A stretch of DNA of 64,000 nucleotides from Bacteroidales bacterium (GTDB lineage: Bacteria > Bacteroidota > Bacteroidia > Bacteroidales > VadinHA17): the NCBI GenBank assembly GCA_029210565.1, contig JARGFQ010000004.1, forward strand, positions 124,001-188,000, in the 5' to 3' direction. The notes below the pieces were generated by a model that was not told where the DNA came from, did not search any database, and saw only the letters and a program-made list of their open reading frames with translations. Each line of letters opens with the position of its first letter. Positions within the stretch are counted from its first letter, which is position 1. Below are positions 43,674-52,434 of the stretch, piece after piece. The position numbers were made by a program, and so were the translations under genes.

Positions 43674-43735
43674 GGATTATCCGGCCGAAGCAAAGACAGC
43701 AATCCATGAGCCAAAACATAATAACAGTAAAACCA

Positions 43736-44716
43736 ATGCGGATAATAAAGGCTGCAGAAATAAAGCAACATTATTCAATGAAACAGGCAATTGATGCCAT
43801 GGTACAGGCATTCTCCTCCTTGTCATCAGGTGAATGTTATGTCCCCGGGCGCGTTGTAACCAGGCTCCCGGCCAGCGAATTACTGATGCTCTTCAAACCT
43901 GCATTTGTTGAAAAGGATAAAAAGGTTACCGTTAAATTTATTACACAGCGTGAGAATAGCTCTATCCAGGGAATCCCGTCAATTCAGGGTATTGTCATGG
44001 TGATAGATACGGTTACCGGGGAGATCATTTCAATAATGGATGGCGGATACATTACTGCACTCAGGACGGGAGCGGCAAGCGGACTGGCAACCCGCTTTCT
44101 TGCTGGTAAAGATGCTCACACCCTGGCTTTGTTCGGTTGTGGTGCCCAGGGGAAAACTCAGGTTGAGGCCGTTTTGTGTGAACGCGATATCAAAAGAATA
44201 CTGATTTTCGATATTAACAGAAACCGCGCCTCCCGGTTTGCAGAGGAGCTGCAGGGAGAATATAATGCGGAGATGGTATTTTGTGAAGATACCTCCGTTT
44301 TAAAGGAAGCTGATATTATCTGTACTGCCACCAATGCAACCTCTCCGCTTTTTAAAAGAGAAGATGTTAAAAAGGGTGCACATGTCAACGCAATCGGGTC
44401 CTTCCAGCCCCACATGCAGGAACTTGATCCATGGCTGATCAGGGATGCCAGGGTTTTTCTCGACCAGAGAGAGCCGTGTCTCAAAGAGAGCGGTGACCTG
44501 ATAAAGCCGATTGCGGAAGGGATAATCAGTGAAAACCATATTGCAGGAGAAATTGGCGATTTCCTCTTAAACAGAATTGCAGGCCGGGAGTCAGAAGATC
44601 AGATCACCGTTTTTAAAAGTGTAGGAGTGGCCATACAGGATTACGCAGTTGCAACCGATATTTACAACGAATCGTTGAAGCAGGGCTTCGGACTTGAAAT
44701 CAGTCTTTCTGAATAA
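43736..44716 (+). CDS. ornithine cyclodeaminase/mu-crystallin family protein
   Basis: A 326-residue NAD(P)-dependent enzyme of the ornithine cyclodeaminase family. ATG 43736 (MRIIKAAEIKQHYSMKQAID) matches family starts; ATG 43706 is possible. Substrate-side motifs YVPGRVV, KFITQRENSSIQGIPSIQG and the Rossmann segment ALFGCGAQGKTQVEAVL are visible, then IICTATNATSPLF and VNAIGSFQPHMQELDP. Members act as ornithine, alanine, or imine-reducing (ketimine, proline) dehydrogenases. With serine dehydratase and Xaa-Pro aminopeptidase genes downstream, a role in amino-acid or proline-peptide breakdown is likely, but the substrate cannot be fixed. Confidence 0.85.
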   Translation: MRIIKAAEIKQHYSMKQAIDAMVQAFSSLSSGECYVPGRVVTRLPASELLMLFKPAFVEKDKKVTVKFITQRENSSIQGIPSIQGIVMVIDTVTGEIISIMDGGYITALRTGAASGLATRFLAGKDAHTLALFGCGAQGKTQVEAVLCERDIKRILIFDINRNRASRFAEELQGEYNAEMVFCEDTSVLKEADIICTATNATSPLFKREDVKKGAHVNAIGSFQPHMQELDPWLIRDARVFLDQREPCLKESGDLIKPIAEGIISENHIAGEIGDFLLNRIAGRESEDQITVFKSVGVAIQDYAVATDIYNESLKQGFGLEISLSE

Positions 44717-44782
44717 AAGACCGCAACCTGTTCTGCAATCATTTTATCACAGGTATATTTTTATATTTTTAAGAAATCGGAA

Positions 44783-45340
44783 ATGAAAAAATTACCCGGC
44801 ATATTCAATGATGTGATCGGGCCTGTGATGCGGGGACCTTCCAGTTCTCACACGGCGGCCTCGTGGCGAATTGCCCGAACCGGACTGGATATCCTGAACG
44901 AACCGTTGAAGAGAGCTCTGGCAGAGTTTGACAGCGACGGAGCCTGGGCGCCGAATTACAGGGAACAGGGCACTGCAATGGGAATCGCCGGAGGACTTCT
45001 GGGACTTGAGATTGCTGATGAAAGAATGAAAGCTGCCGAAAGCTACGCCCGGCAGAAAGAGATTGAAATCGGATATCAGGTAAGTTCGTTCCCCACAGAC
45101 CATGCCAATACGGTTCGACTTACCCTTTGGGGTATCACCGGTAAAAAGGTTCAGATAGTTGCCGTTTCCCTGGGAGGGGGATCATTTGAGATCAGGTCTG
45201 TAAACGGGTTCCGGGTAAGTCTGTCCGGCGACCTGTATGAAATACTGATTTTCACCGAAAATAAACCGGATGTGAGCAGTGAGCTAAACCCGGCAACTCC
45301 TCCGGGTGTTGAATTTTCACCGGAACAGAGAGGGCTCTGA
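44783..45340 (+). CDS. L-serine dehydratase (Fe-S type), beta-domain part
   Basis: 185 codons matching the beta domain of iron-sulfur L-serine dehydratase: DVIGPVMRGPSSSHTAASWRIA (the signature GPSSSHT), AEFDSDGAWAPNYREQGT, HANTVRLTLWG, AVSLGGGSFEIRSVNGF. It ends at TGA 45338-45340. The following frame carries on with IKYEFKSPYPFPPELMTRL and then the alpha domain, as in single-chain versions of this enzyme. One missing base around 45320-45338 would explain the split. Either a true frameshift, a sequencing error, or a two-subunit enzyme with translational coupling. Confidence 0.7.
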   Translation: MKKLPGIFNDVIGPVMRGPSSSHTAASWRIARTGLDILNEPLKRALAEFDSDGAWAPNYREQGTAMGIAGGLLGLEIADERMKAAESYARQKEIEIGYQVSSFPTDHANTVRLTLWGITGKKVQIVAVSLGGGSFEIRSVNGFRVSLSGDLYEILIFTENKPDVSSELNPATPPGVEFSPEQRGL

Positions 45341-45384
45341 TTAAGTATGAGTTTAAATCGCCCTACCCCTTCCCGCCTGAACTG

Positions 45385-46341
45385 ATGACCCGACTCCGGA
45401 ACCATCCGGTAATTGACAATGTAGCTCTTATTAATCCAATAATGCCCGTAATCGCCGGCAGAGAGACAGAATTGCCATTTACCACAATTAAGTCACTTAT
45501 CGGTTATGCAGGGGAAACAGGTACAGACCTGGGAGATCTCGGTCTGATTTATGAAAAATGCATTAGCGGCATGCCGGAAGAGGAATTGATTTTGAAAATG
45601 AAGGAGATTATCCGGATCATTCATAAAAGTATTGACACCGGTCTGAAAGGCACATATTATGCAGACCGTATTTTACAGCAGCAGTCTCACCTGATTGCAA
45701 AGTCAGAATCCGAAGGCAAAATCAGGGAATCAGTCGTCAACCGGATTATAGAGAATGTTTCGGCGCTGATGGAATCAAAAAGTGCAATGGAGGTTATAGT
45801 AGCTGCTCCGACTGCCGGCTCCTGCGGAACCGTCGGCGGATCGTTGAAGGCCATTTCCGATAATCCGGGCAATTCTGAGGAGGAACTGGCCAAAGCGTAT
45901 TTTGCAGCGGGAATTGTGGGTGCTTACTTTGCTCAGGGACCAGGTTTTTCGGCTGAGGAACATGGCTGCCAGGTGGAGTGCGGAGCTGCCTCAGGTATGG
46001 CAGCTGCAGGAATCGTTCAATTGATGGGAGGTAATGCAAAACAAGCCCTGGACGCTGCCTCGATGGCTATTCAAAATATGATCGGACTGGTGTGTGACCC
46101 GGTGGCCGACCGCGTTGAGGTTCCCTGCCTGGGCAAAAATATAAGCGCTGCTGTCAATGCCTATGCCTCAGCAATAATGGCAATCTCCGGATTCGAGGCA
46201 GTAATTCCGCTTGACCAGGTAATACAGACTGTATCGGATGTAGGCAGAAAAATGCCCTTATGCGTGAAATGCACGGGGAAAGGAGGCCTGGCAACAACCG
46301 AAGCAGCATTGACAATAAGAAACAGACTGACGCAGAATTAA
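45385..46341 (+). CDS. L-serine dehydratase (Fe-S type), alpha-domain part
   Basis: 318 codons of the alpha (catalytic) domain, which deaminates serine to pyruvate with a [4Fe-4S] cluster. VIVAAPTAGSCGTVGGSLKA, EEHGCQVECGAASGMAAAGIV, GLVCDPVADRVEVPCLGKN and MPLCVKCTGKGGLA contain the cluster Cys and conserved SDH motifs. Protein-like sequence continues upstream of the ATG at 45385 to about 45337 without a stop (IKYEFKSPYPFPPEL), so this Met is probably internal and the piece is the second half of a single-chain enzyme separated by a frameshift from 44783-45340. Confidence 0.8.
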   Translation: MTRLRNHPVIDNVALINPIMPVIAGRETELPFTTIKSLIGYAGETGTDLGDLGLIYEKCISGMPEEELILKMKEIIRIIHKSIDTGLKGTYYADRILQQQSHLIAKSESEGKIRESVVNRIIENVSALMESKSAMEVIVAAPTAGSCGTVGGSLKAISDNPGNSEEELAKAYFAAGIVGAYFAQGPGFSAEEHGCQVECGAASGMAAAGIVQLMGGNAKQALDAASMAIQNMIGLVCDPVADRVEVPCLGKNISAAVNAYASAIMAISGFEAVIPLDQVIQTVSDVGRKMPLCVKCTGKGGLATTEAALTIRNRLTQN

Positions 46342-46372
46342 GAGTTTTAATCAAATCTTAAAACAAAAAATC

Positions 46373-47764
46373 ATGTTTAACAAAAACACTTACCGGGAAA
46401 GAAGACGTAAACTGAAAGAAATCGTTGGCAAAGGATTAATCCTGCTCTTTGGAAATGATGAATCACCCATGAATTATACCGACAATACCTATCATTTCAG
46501 GCAGGACAGCACTTTCCTATATTATTTTGGAATTCAGCAACCAGGGCTTGTTGCTGTAATTGATATTGACAGAGACCTTGAAGTTGTTTTTGGAGATGAA
46601 TATACAGTAGAGGATTATGTCTGGAGGGGACCCCAGCCCACAATTGCCTCGCTGGCAGAAAAATGCGGAGTGAAGAATGTTCAGCCTGCCAAAAACCTTG
46701 CAGCAGTGCTTGGCACAGCGCAGCAGAAGAAGCAGACCATCCACTTTCTGCCGCTTTACCGCCCTGAAAACAAAATCAGACTATACGAACTGCTGGGTGT
46801 AACTCCCGCGGAAAATGCCGGCAGCTATTCTGTAGCTCTGGTGAAGGCAGTTGTAAGCCAGCGCGAGATAAAAACAGAGGAGGAAATCCTCCAGTTGCAC
46901 CAGGCAGTAAATGTATCTGTTGATATGCATGTTGCGGCCATGCGATTTGCCAAACCGGGTTTGACTGAAGCACAGGTTACTGCCGAGATTCGGAAAATTG
47001 CAATTGCTGCCGGTGGTAATATATCATTCCCCATCATAGCCACGATAAACGGACAGACCCTCCATAATCATTACCACGGGAATACACTCAAGGAAGGAGA
47101 CCTGTTCCTGATCGATGCCGGTTATGAAAATGAGATGTGCTACGCCGGCGATTTGTCGAGCACTATTCCTGCAAGCAGAAAATTTACTCCGGTTCAAAAG
47201 GATATCTACCAGCTGACGCTCGACGCGCATCAGGCCGCAATTGAAGCAGCTCAGCTGAACAAACCATTCAAAAATGTACATATAGCAGCATCAAAAACAA
47301 TTTTCGAGGGATTGAAGGCTATGGGTTTAACCAGGGGCAACAGTGACGATGCCGTTGAAGCCGGAGCTCACGCCCTGTTCTTTCCGTGCGGCACCGGCCA
47401 TATGATGGGCATGGATGTGCACGACATGGAAGACCTGGGTGAAGTATGGGTTGGTTACGACGGAGAGCCCAAAAGCACGCTGTTCGGCCTTAAATCCCTC
47501 CGTCTGGCAAAACCTTTAAAACCGGGGCATGTCTATACCATTGAACCCGGTATCTACTTTATTCCCGAGTTAATGGATCTGTGGAGAAGTCAGAACAGGT
47601 TCAATGAGTTTATCAACTGGGATGAGGTATACAGATACCGCGATTTTGGCGGGATTAGAAATGAAGAAGATTTTGTGATGACTGAAAATGGTGCCCTGTT
47701 ATTGGGAAAACCAAAACCCAAAACCGTCGGGGAGATTGAAGCGATTCGCGGTGAAGTGGTATAG
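46373..47764 (+). CDS. aminopeptidase P family (Xaa-Pro) peptidase
   Basis: A 463-residue M24 metallopeptidase. The N-terminal creatinase-like domain (NYTDNTYHFRQDSTFLYYFG) precedes the pita-bread domain with ATINGQTLHNHYHGN, LIDAGYENEMCYAGDLSST (two metal Asp), CGTGHMMGMDVHDMEDLG (metal His), YTIEPGIYFI (Glu) and GGIRNEEDFVMTENG (Glu). All five metal ligands of the family are present. It removes N-terminal residues before proline. It follows the serine dehydratase by 31 bases, so probably shares its transcript. Confidence 0.92.
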   Translation: MFNKNTYRERRRKLKEIVGKGLILLFGNDESPMNYTDNTYHFRQDSTFLYYFGIQQPGLVAVIDIDRDLEVVFGDEYTVEDYVWRGPQPTIASLAEKCGVKNVQPAKNLAAVLGTAQQKKQTIHFLPLYRPENKIRLYELLGVTPAENAGSYSVALVKAVVSQREIKTEEEILQLHQAVNVSVDMHVAAMRFAKPGLTEAQVTAEIRKIAIAAGGNISFPIIATINGQTLHNHYHGNTLKEGDLFLIDAGYENEMCYAGDLSSTIPASRKFTPVQKDIYQLTLDAHQAAIEAAQLNKPFKNVHIAASKTIFEGLKAMGLTRGNSDDAVEAGAHALFFPCGTGHMMGMDVHDMEDLGEVWVGYDGEPKSTLFGLKSLRLAKPLKPGHVYTIEPGIYFIPELMDLWRSQNRFNEFINWDEVYRYRDFGGIRNEEDFVMTENGALLLGKPKPKTVGEIEAIRGEVV

Positions 47765-47871
47765 CGTTTCCGGATATCTTCCGGGTCATGGAAAAAGCAG
47801 TTCCCGGTCTTATGTCACCAGCTTTTCACCGGGCAGGGTCAGGGCCGTCATTTTCTTTTACTCAGTAATCA

Positions 47872-48831
47872 TTAAGAGATCCTTTCAAGCCATAAAACCT
47901 CCTGCCCTTTCAGGAGTGTAACCTCTTTGCAGTTGCTGGGATAGCCGAGTCTTACGGAATCATCAGGATTAAAGGAGGTGCCGTCACTGGTTCCGAAATG
48001 GCCGGTACACTCCACCACTCCTGACGGCGAATAACGTGTTATTTCAAATGTCTCACCTCTGGGTTTGACAACAAACCATGACCCTGCTCCTTCCCCGCTA
48101 AGCCATTTTGCATTCTCCGGTATCTTCGGATTACGTACAGGTTGCGGAAGCGTTGATTTAATTTGTTCTTTCTCAAGTTTTCTGAGAGGGATGAAGGGTT
48201 GGGTCGTAAGAAGTTTGGGCAGAACAACTTTATGGTTAAGGGAATTCACATTGTTAAGTGGCGTCGGAGTAAGGGGAACAAGCCACCTAAGCTTGAACCT
48301 ATGCCGGAAGGCAGGTTTCCCGGCAAGTATGGCTGTATTAACGAAACGTGAACAATTGCTGCCTTTATATCTGAATGGTCCGTATGGCCAAAAATGCGCA
48401 TCCTGCATCTGTGTCACCTTTTCATATGCTGCCCTGAAATCTATAGGGCAATATGATGCATGAATATTTCCCTCTCCGTGACATGCAGGATTAAGCTGCA
48501 ATTCATTCACAATATCCTCAAAATTAATTATCGTATTTCCGTCTGCTGAGATAACAGGAATTGTTCTCACTGCCAGCTCATGGTCGGTCAGGGCACCTCT
48601 TACCCTTCCATGGTCAAAAGGGGCATGATAACGTCCAAAATCAAAATAATGACATTTTGTATTCGAAACATCGATTAAAACAATCGCTGCATGTCCGGCT
48701 CTGTAATAGTTATTCCTGTTGATTCCCAGAAACCGTGTAATTGGCTCATACCAACCTCCTGACTGCTTGCAATATAATTCAGGCCAAGCGATAGCTATCG
48801 CAAATCCTGTTCTTCTCTTTTGCCTCAACAT
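47872..48831 (-). CDS. conserved Bacteroidota protein of unknown function, third gene of the taurine-type operon
   Basis: A 319-residue soluble protein without signal peptide or membrane segment. It looks like a Bacteroidota family I remember as DUF6695; the name is not verified. Its first 170 residues are the best ordered part: AIAIAWPELYCKQSGGWYEP, GHAAIVLIDVSNTKCHYFDFGRYH, HGEGNIHASYCPIDF and GSNCSRFVNTAILAGKP. The spaced Cys, His and GSNCSRFV recall NlpC/P60-like or transglutaminase-like cysteine hydrolases, but this is a weak impression. It starts three bases after the decarboxylase stop, so it is translationally linked with the CDO-like and decarboxylase genes. Confidence 0.65.
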   Translation of the reverse strand: MLRQKRRTGFAIAIAWPELYCKQSGGWYEPITRFLGINRNNYYRAGHAAIVLIDVSNTKCHYFDFGRYHAPFDHGRVRGALTDHELAVRTIPVISADGNTIINFEDIVNELQLNPACHGEGNIHASYCPIDFRAAYEKVTQMQDAHFWPYGPFRYKGSNCSRFVNTAILAGKPAFRHRFKLRWLVPLTPTPLNNVNSLNHKVVLPKLLTTQPFIPLRKLEKEQIKSTLPQPVRNPKIPENAKWLSGEGAGSWFVVKPRGETFEITRYSPSGVVECTGHFGTSDGTSFNPDDSVRLGYPSNCKEVTLLKGQEVLWLERIS

Positions 48832-48834
48832 AAC

Positions 48835-50241
48835 CTACCTGTTATTTATCATGTCTGAAGCTGTTGCCGACAAATGATTAAAAAACAGATCAATGTCACT
48901 CTCTTCAACCCCGGAATTAGCAATAACAAGCCTTAAAGCAAGCGTTTTCCCGATATATCCGTAGTTAACAATAGATCTGCCACTCTTTCGCATATTTTCA
49001 CGAAGTTCAAGATTAAAGGTATTCAGATCAATGTCTCCGGAAGGCACGTACCTGAAACATACTGTAAATGATTGACGGTCAATAAGCAATTCGAGATTTG
49101 GATCTCTCTTAACGACATCTTCAGCATACTTTGCCATTGCCATTGAATTGTCAATCCTCTCCCTGTATCCTTTTTTTCCGTAGTATTTCCATGCAAACCA
49201 CAATTTGACGGCATCAACCCGGCGTCCGCACTGGATAGATTTCTTCCCCAGGTCTTCTACCTCATCAATGTCATGAAAGATATAATCGGTATTGATATCT
49301 GTAATGTTTCTGTAAAGCGTCTCCTTTCTGTTGACCAGCAGCACGGAGCATATCAGAGGTATGTTCATCAGCTTGTGAGGATTCCAGGCGAATGAGTCTG
49401 TCATTTCAATGCCTTTCATCAAATGACGGTGCTTATCGCTGAGGATAACTGAGCCTCCGAAGGAGCCGTCTGCATGTAGCCATACATGGTACTTCCGGCA
49501 GATCTCAGCCATCTCATCAATCGGGTCGTAAGCTCCTGCCAGGGTGGTGGCACATGTCGCCGCAACAAAGAAGGGGCGCTCACCTCTTGCTACTGATTCT
49601 GACAATGCCTTTTCAAGTTCCGACGGTATCAGCTTCCCGTTTTTGTCGGCCTTGACTTTAATAACGTTTTTAGATCCAACGCCAAGAACATTTGCAGCTG
49701 TCTCAAACGAATAATGGGCCTGCTCGTTAACGAATGCCTTAAGCTGGAGATTATTATCGTACCCTTCAAATCGTCCCTCAGGGAATACCCTGTTCCTTGC
49801 TGACAGCATTGCCACCAGATTTGCGTTGCTGCCTCCTGTAACAAAAATCCCGTCACCTGATTTATAGCCTGCATAGCTGTTCATCAGGTTAATCATCTCC
49901 TTCTCGATCATGGTTGCAACAGGAGCGACCTCATAAGTATACATTGAGGTATTGGCTGCAACAGTAAATACTTCACCAAGAAAAGCCGGGAAATTAAACC
50001 CGGAATATAACTGGTTCAGGAACTGTTTGTTACCTGTCCTTACAGAATACTCAAGGTATTGCTCGATGTAATCCGTAAACTCACTGTAAGAAGCTCCCTC
50101 CTCCGCAACCGGAAAATTAAAGATCTCCGATAATTCAGCAGAGGTCCGGAATTTTACTACCGGAGAGCTGTCATCATTATTAGAGTCTATATATTTCTCA
50201 ACCCTTTCAAAGGAATATTTCAAAAGATCCTTGTTAACCAT
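48835..50241 (-). CDS. group II PLP decarboxylase, probable cysteine sulfinate decarboxylase
   Basis: A 468-residue pyridoxal-dependent decarboxylase of the glutamate/cysteine sulfinate/diaminobutyrate class. Seen: FLNQLYSGFNFPAFLGEV, FVTGGSNANLVAMLSARN, NEQAHYSFETAANVLG, the cofactor His/Asp region VWLHADGSFGGSV, and SFAWNPHKLMNIPLICS with the Schiff-base Lys in NPHK. The family alone does not fix the substrate. The gene 12 bases upstream encodes a cysteine-dioxygenase-like cupin, so decarboxylation of cysteine sulfinate to hypotaurine is the most economical assignment; glutamate or aspartate remain possible. Confidence 0.75.
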   Translation of the reverse strand: MVNKDLLKYSFERVEKYIDSNNDDSSPVVKFRTSAELSEIFNFPVAEEGASYSEFTDYIEQYLEYSVRTGNKQFLNQLYSGFNFPAFLGEVFTVAANTSMYTYEVAPVATMIEKEMINLMNSYAGYKSGDGIFVTGGSNANLVAMLSARNRVFPEGRFEGYDNNLQLKAFVNEQAHYSFETAANVLGVGSKNVIKVKADKNGKLIPSELEKALSESVARGERPFFVAATCATTLAGAYDPIDEMAEICRKYHVWLHADGSFGGSVILSDKHRHLMKGIEMTDSFAWNPHKLMNIPLICSVLLVNRKETLYRNITDINTDYIFHDIDEVEDLGKKSIQCGRRVDAVKLWFAWKYYGKKGYRERIDNSMAMAKYAEDVVKRDPNLELLIDRQSFTVCFRYVPSGDIDLNTFNLELRENMRKSGRSIVNYGYIGKTLALRLVIANSGVEESDIDLFFNHLSATASDMINNR

Positions 50242-50253
50242 ATGTCAAGTAAA

Positions 50254-50964
50254 TTATCTGTAGTAGGTGTCAATGTTCTTTTCAAACCCGCTGATTTTCT
50301 CAAGCAGGTCATCTCTTTTATTTTTCGAGTAATAAGGTTTGATCAGATTGAAGTAGTCCAGGAGAGTATCTTCCGTATAGCCATTGAAGAATTCAGGGTC
50401 TCCTTCAATGATTTCCGTCATATTCAGAAAGGCAGGACCATTGGTGCCGGTAAGCAGTTTATGTTCCGGAAGAAACACCGTCTCCCGGATGTAAGGGATG
50501 TTTAAGTTTGTGCCGGAACCGTATATATGAAGTGTCAGAAAGCCGGTCTTACCGCCGTTGCCCATCATATGGGTCAATTCGCCGTGCATCGGAATGATCT
50601 TACCTCTCTCAAAAACATCCTTCCGTGATAACTGTACCTTGCCTTCCCTCGTTTCATATAACCGGTTAACAGCCTCTCCAAAAAAACAGACTGCCCCCCA
50701 TTCAGTCACTCCGTGGTTATGGATTGCCGTGAAATCATCCGGATTCCAGGTCATCAGAAGAATACTGAATTTGTCATTTTCATAAAGTAACCTGCGGCCA
50801 TAGCTTTCCCGGGCCGGGTGATCAAACATCCCAAAAGGCAGAAGGGCATCCTCTGAGATACCTGCACGCTCAACTGCTTCAGTTAAGATTTCGTTCGTTA
50901 CATCAGTGGTGTTGCTGAGTTCCCTGATTATTTTAATTACACAATCCGGTAATTGACTGTTCAC
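50254..50964 (-). CDS. cysteine dioxygenase-like cupin protein
   Basis: A 236-residue cupin that would oxidise cysteine to cysteine sulfinate with O2 and Fe(II). The alignment by eye to mammalian CDO is good at YGRRLLYENDKFSILLMTW (substrate Arg), FTAIHNHGVTEWGAV (two iron His), GELTHMMGN (third His, CDO has GLHRVEN) and TLHIYGSG (active-site Tyr position). GTG at 50964 is the only in-frame start after the preceding stop. A strong promoter lies just upstream. It heads a three-gene operon with the decarboxylase and the unknown protein. Oxygen-requiring chemistry contrasts with the anaerobic-looking respiratory genes at 10-22 kb. Confidence 0.8.
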   Translation of the reverse strand: MNSQLPDCVIKIIRELSNTTDVTNEILTEAVERAGISEDALLPFGMFDHPARESYGRRLLYENDKFSILLMTWNPDDFTAIHNHGVTEWGAVCFFGEAVNRLYETREGKVQLSRKDVFERGKIIPMHGELTHMMGNGGKTGFLTLHIYGSGTNLNIPYIRETVFLPEHKLLTGTNGPAFLNMTEIIEGDPEFFNGYTEDTLLDYFNLIKPYYSKNKRDDLLEKISGFEKNIDTYYR

Positions 50965-50987
50965 TGCATTGAGTCTTAATTTTACCT

Positions 50988-51020
50988 CAAGTTTATTAAA
51001 ATCGTCGGAATAACATCAAA
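50988..51020 (-). promoter_or_regulatory. promoter of the CDO-decarboxylase operon
   Basis: On the minus strand TTTG (51017-51020), exactly 21 bases, then TAAACTTG (50988-50995), one mismatch from TAnnTTTG, 23 bases before the GTG start. Among the better promoters in the window. Confidence 0.6.
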
Positions 51021-51040
51021 TCCTGACAAAAAAGTTTAAT

Positions 51041-52381
51041 TCATACAGGATGGATAATCTTCTGGCCTTTTTTCTTAAGGTAAACCTCATATAAGAAAAA
51101 GAGGCAAACAGTTGCATATTCCACAAAAATCAGAAAATAATTCTCGGCAAAATCCGGGTTGCTGTAGGAATAGTAACTTAGAATAACCACCAGGGACCAT
51201 ACCACAGGATACATGAACCTGGTAAATACTGACATAATCACCAGAGTAGAGAGGTACCACGGATGAACAGTTGTTGCGAGGAAATAGTAGATGGAAAGTG
51301 CAAAAAGGATAGACTCCAGGGCAATTATCGGTTGTTTGTTTTCCCGGAAAAAAAATATTGCAGAAATGAAAAGCAGGGAGAGGATCGTTAGCAGAGGGCC
51401 AAAAACAAATAGGAGATCGAGACCTGAGATTTGCAGCACGCCCTGTCGTAACAGGCTCAAGATACTTGAGTTGAATTGAAAATTATGTGAATACAAAGCA
51501 ACGGTGCTAAAGAACGAGGCTTGATGATTTGACAAGAAAACCGGACATAGTAAAACGATAAATGATGTTATTGATACTATGACAAAAATAATCTGATCCT
51601 TCAGACTGTATTTTTTCATAAAGAATGGAATAGTCAGAAGTGTGATCAACTTTACTGAAGCAGACATCCCTGCTGCCAGTGCTGCAAGAGAATATTTGTT
51701 TTTTACCCAGAGATACAGCCCCAGGACCAAAAAGAAAATCATTACTGCCTCGAAATGAAGATTCCCGGTTAATTCAATGATAATAAGCGGGTTCAACGCA
51801 TAAAGCAGAATATTGCTTTCATTTCTGCCAAGTAAATTCAGGGTTTTGACGCCATAAATGATTGTACCCGTTTCGGCAAGAAGGATGAATAGACGCAGTG
51901 CGAGAACATTCCCCGGAATGTCTTCAGGGTACAGGAATGCAGCCAGAAAAAAGAAGAGCTGATTGAATGGAGGATAACAGGTATAATTACCTTTCTGAAG
52001 TGCATTGAGGTGCGAGAACAGTGTATCAGCCAGGGGGATTCCGGATGTTTGAACGGGATAAATATCATCTGGCAAATAACCAAAGGGGTTGAGCCCATGT
52101 GAGATTAGCTGGCCATCCCATATGAATCGATAATAATCATCTGATAAAGCAGGATAGCAGAACAGGAGTATCAATCTAAAGAATAGAGCCAGCCCAATAA
52201 GTGTTTTTATCGAAAAAGGCTTCAGTCTCTGATTGATAAGCACCAGAAATGATGTAAAAAGAAGAAAATACAAAGAAAAGAGAAGCAGGTAATTTTCTCT
52301 CGGTGTAAAATATCCAATGCCAATATATCCTGATAATGAGACAAGGACAGGGATATATCGCCAATGAATATTTATCTTCAT
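51041..52381 (-). CDS. GT-C-type polytopic membrane glycosyltransferase (mannosyltransferase-like)
   Basis: A 446-residue integral membrane protein with about 11-13 helices. The loop after helix three reads YPALSDDYYRFIWDGQLISHGLNPF; the acidic DD followed by the aromatic/WDG---G-NPF pattern is typical of GT-C enzymes that use polyprenyl-phosphate sugars. Later YALNPLIIIELTGNLHFEAV is also usual in that group. ATG 52381 (MKINIHWRYI) is preferred over 52393. It is the last of three glycosyltransferases at the end of the ArsS-type operon; together with the DPM1-like enzyme, which could make its donor, it suggests glycolipid assembly. Confidence 0.75.
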   Translation of the reverse strand: MKINIHWRYIPVLVSLSGYIGIGYFTPRENYLLLFSLYFLLFTSFLVLINQRLKPFSIKTLIGLALFFRLILLFCYPALSDDYYRFIWDGQLISHGLNPFGYLPDDIYPVQTSGIPLADTLFSHLNALQKGNYTCYPPFNQLFFFLAAFLYPEDIPGNVLALRLFILLAETGTIIYGVKTLNLLGRNESNILLYALNPLIIIELTGNLHFEAVMIFFLVLGLYLWVKNKYSLAALAAGMSASVKLITLLTIPFFMKKYSLKDQIIFVIVSITSFIVLLCPVFLSNHQASFFSTVALYSHNFQFNSSILSLLRQGVLQISGLDLLFVFGPLLTILSLLFISAIFFFRENKQPIIALESILFALSIYYFLATTVHPWYLSTLVIMSVFTRFMYPVVWSLVVILSYYSYSNPDFAENYFLIFVEYATVCLFFLYEVYLKKKGQKIIHPV

Positions 52382-52434
52382 TCGGTTAATCATTTTTTTT
52401 GTTTGCCGAACAGGCCTTCCATGAAATATTTAGA

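Noticed and set aside
43377..43705. A known riboswitch class upstream of the cyclodeaminase-like gene
   Set aside because: No conserved riboswitch core was recognised; only one modest hairpin is visible.
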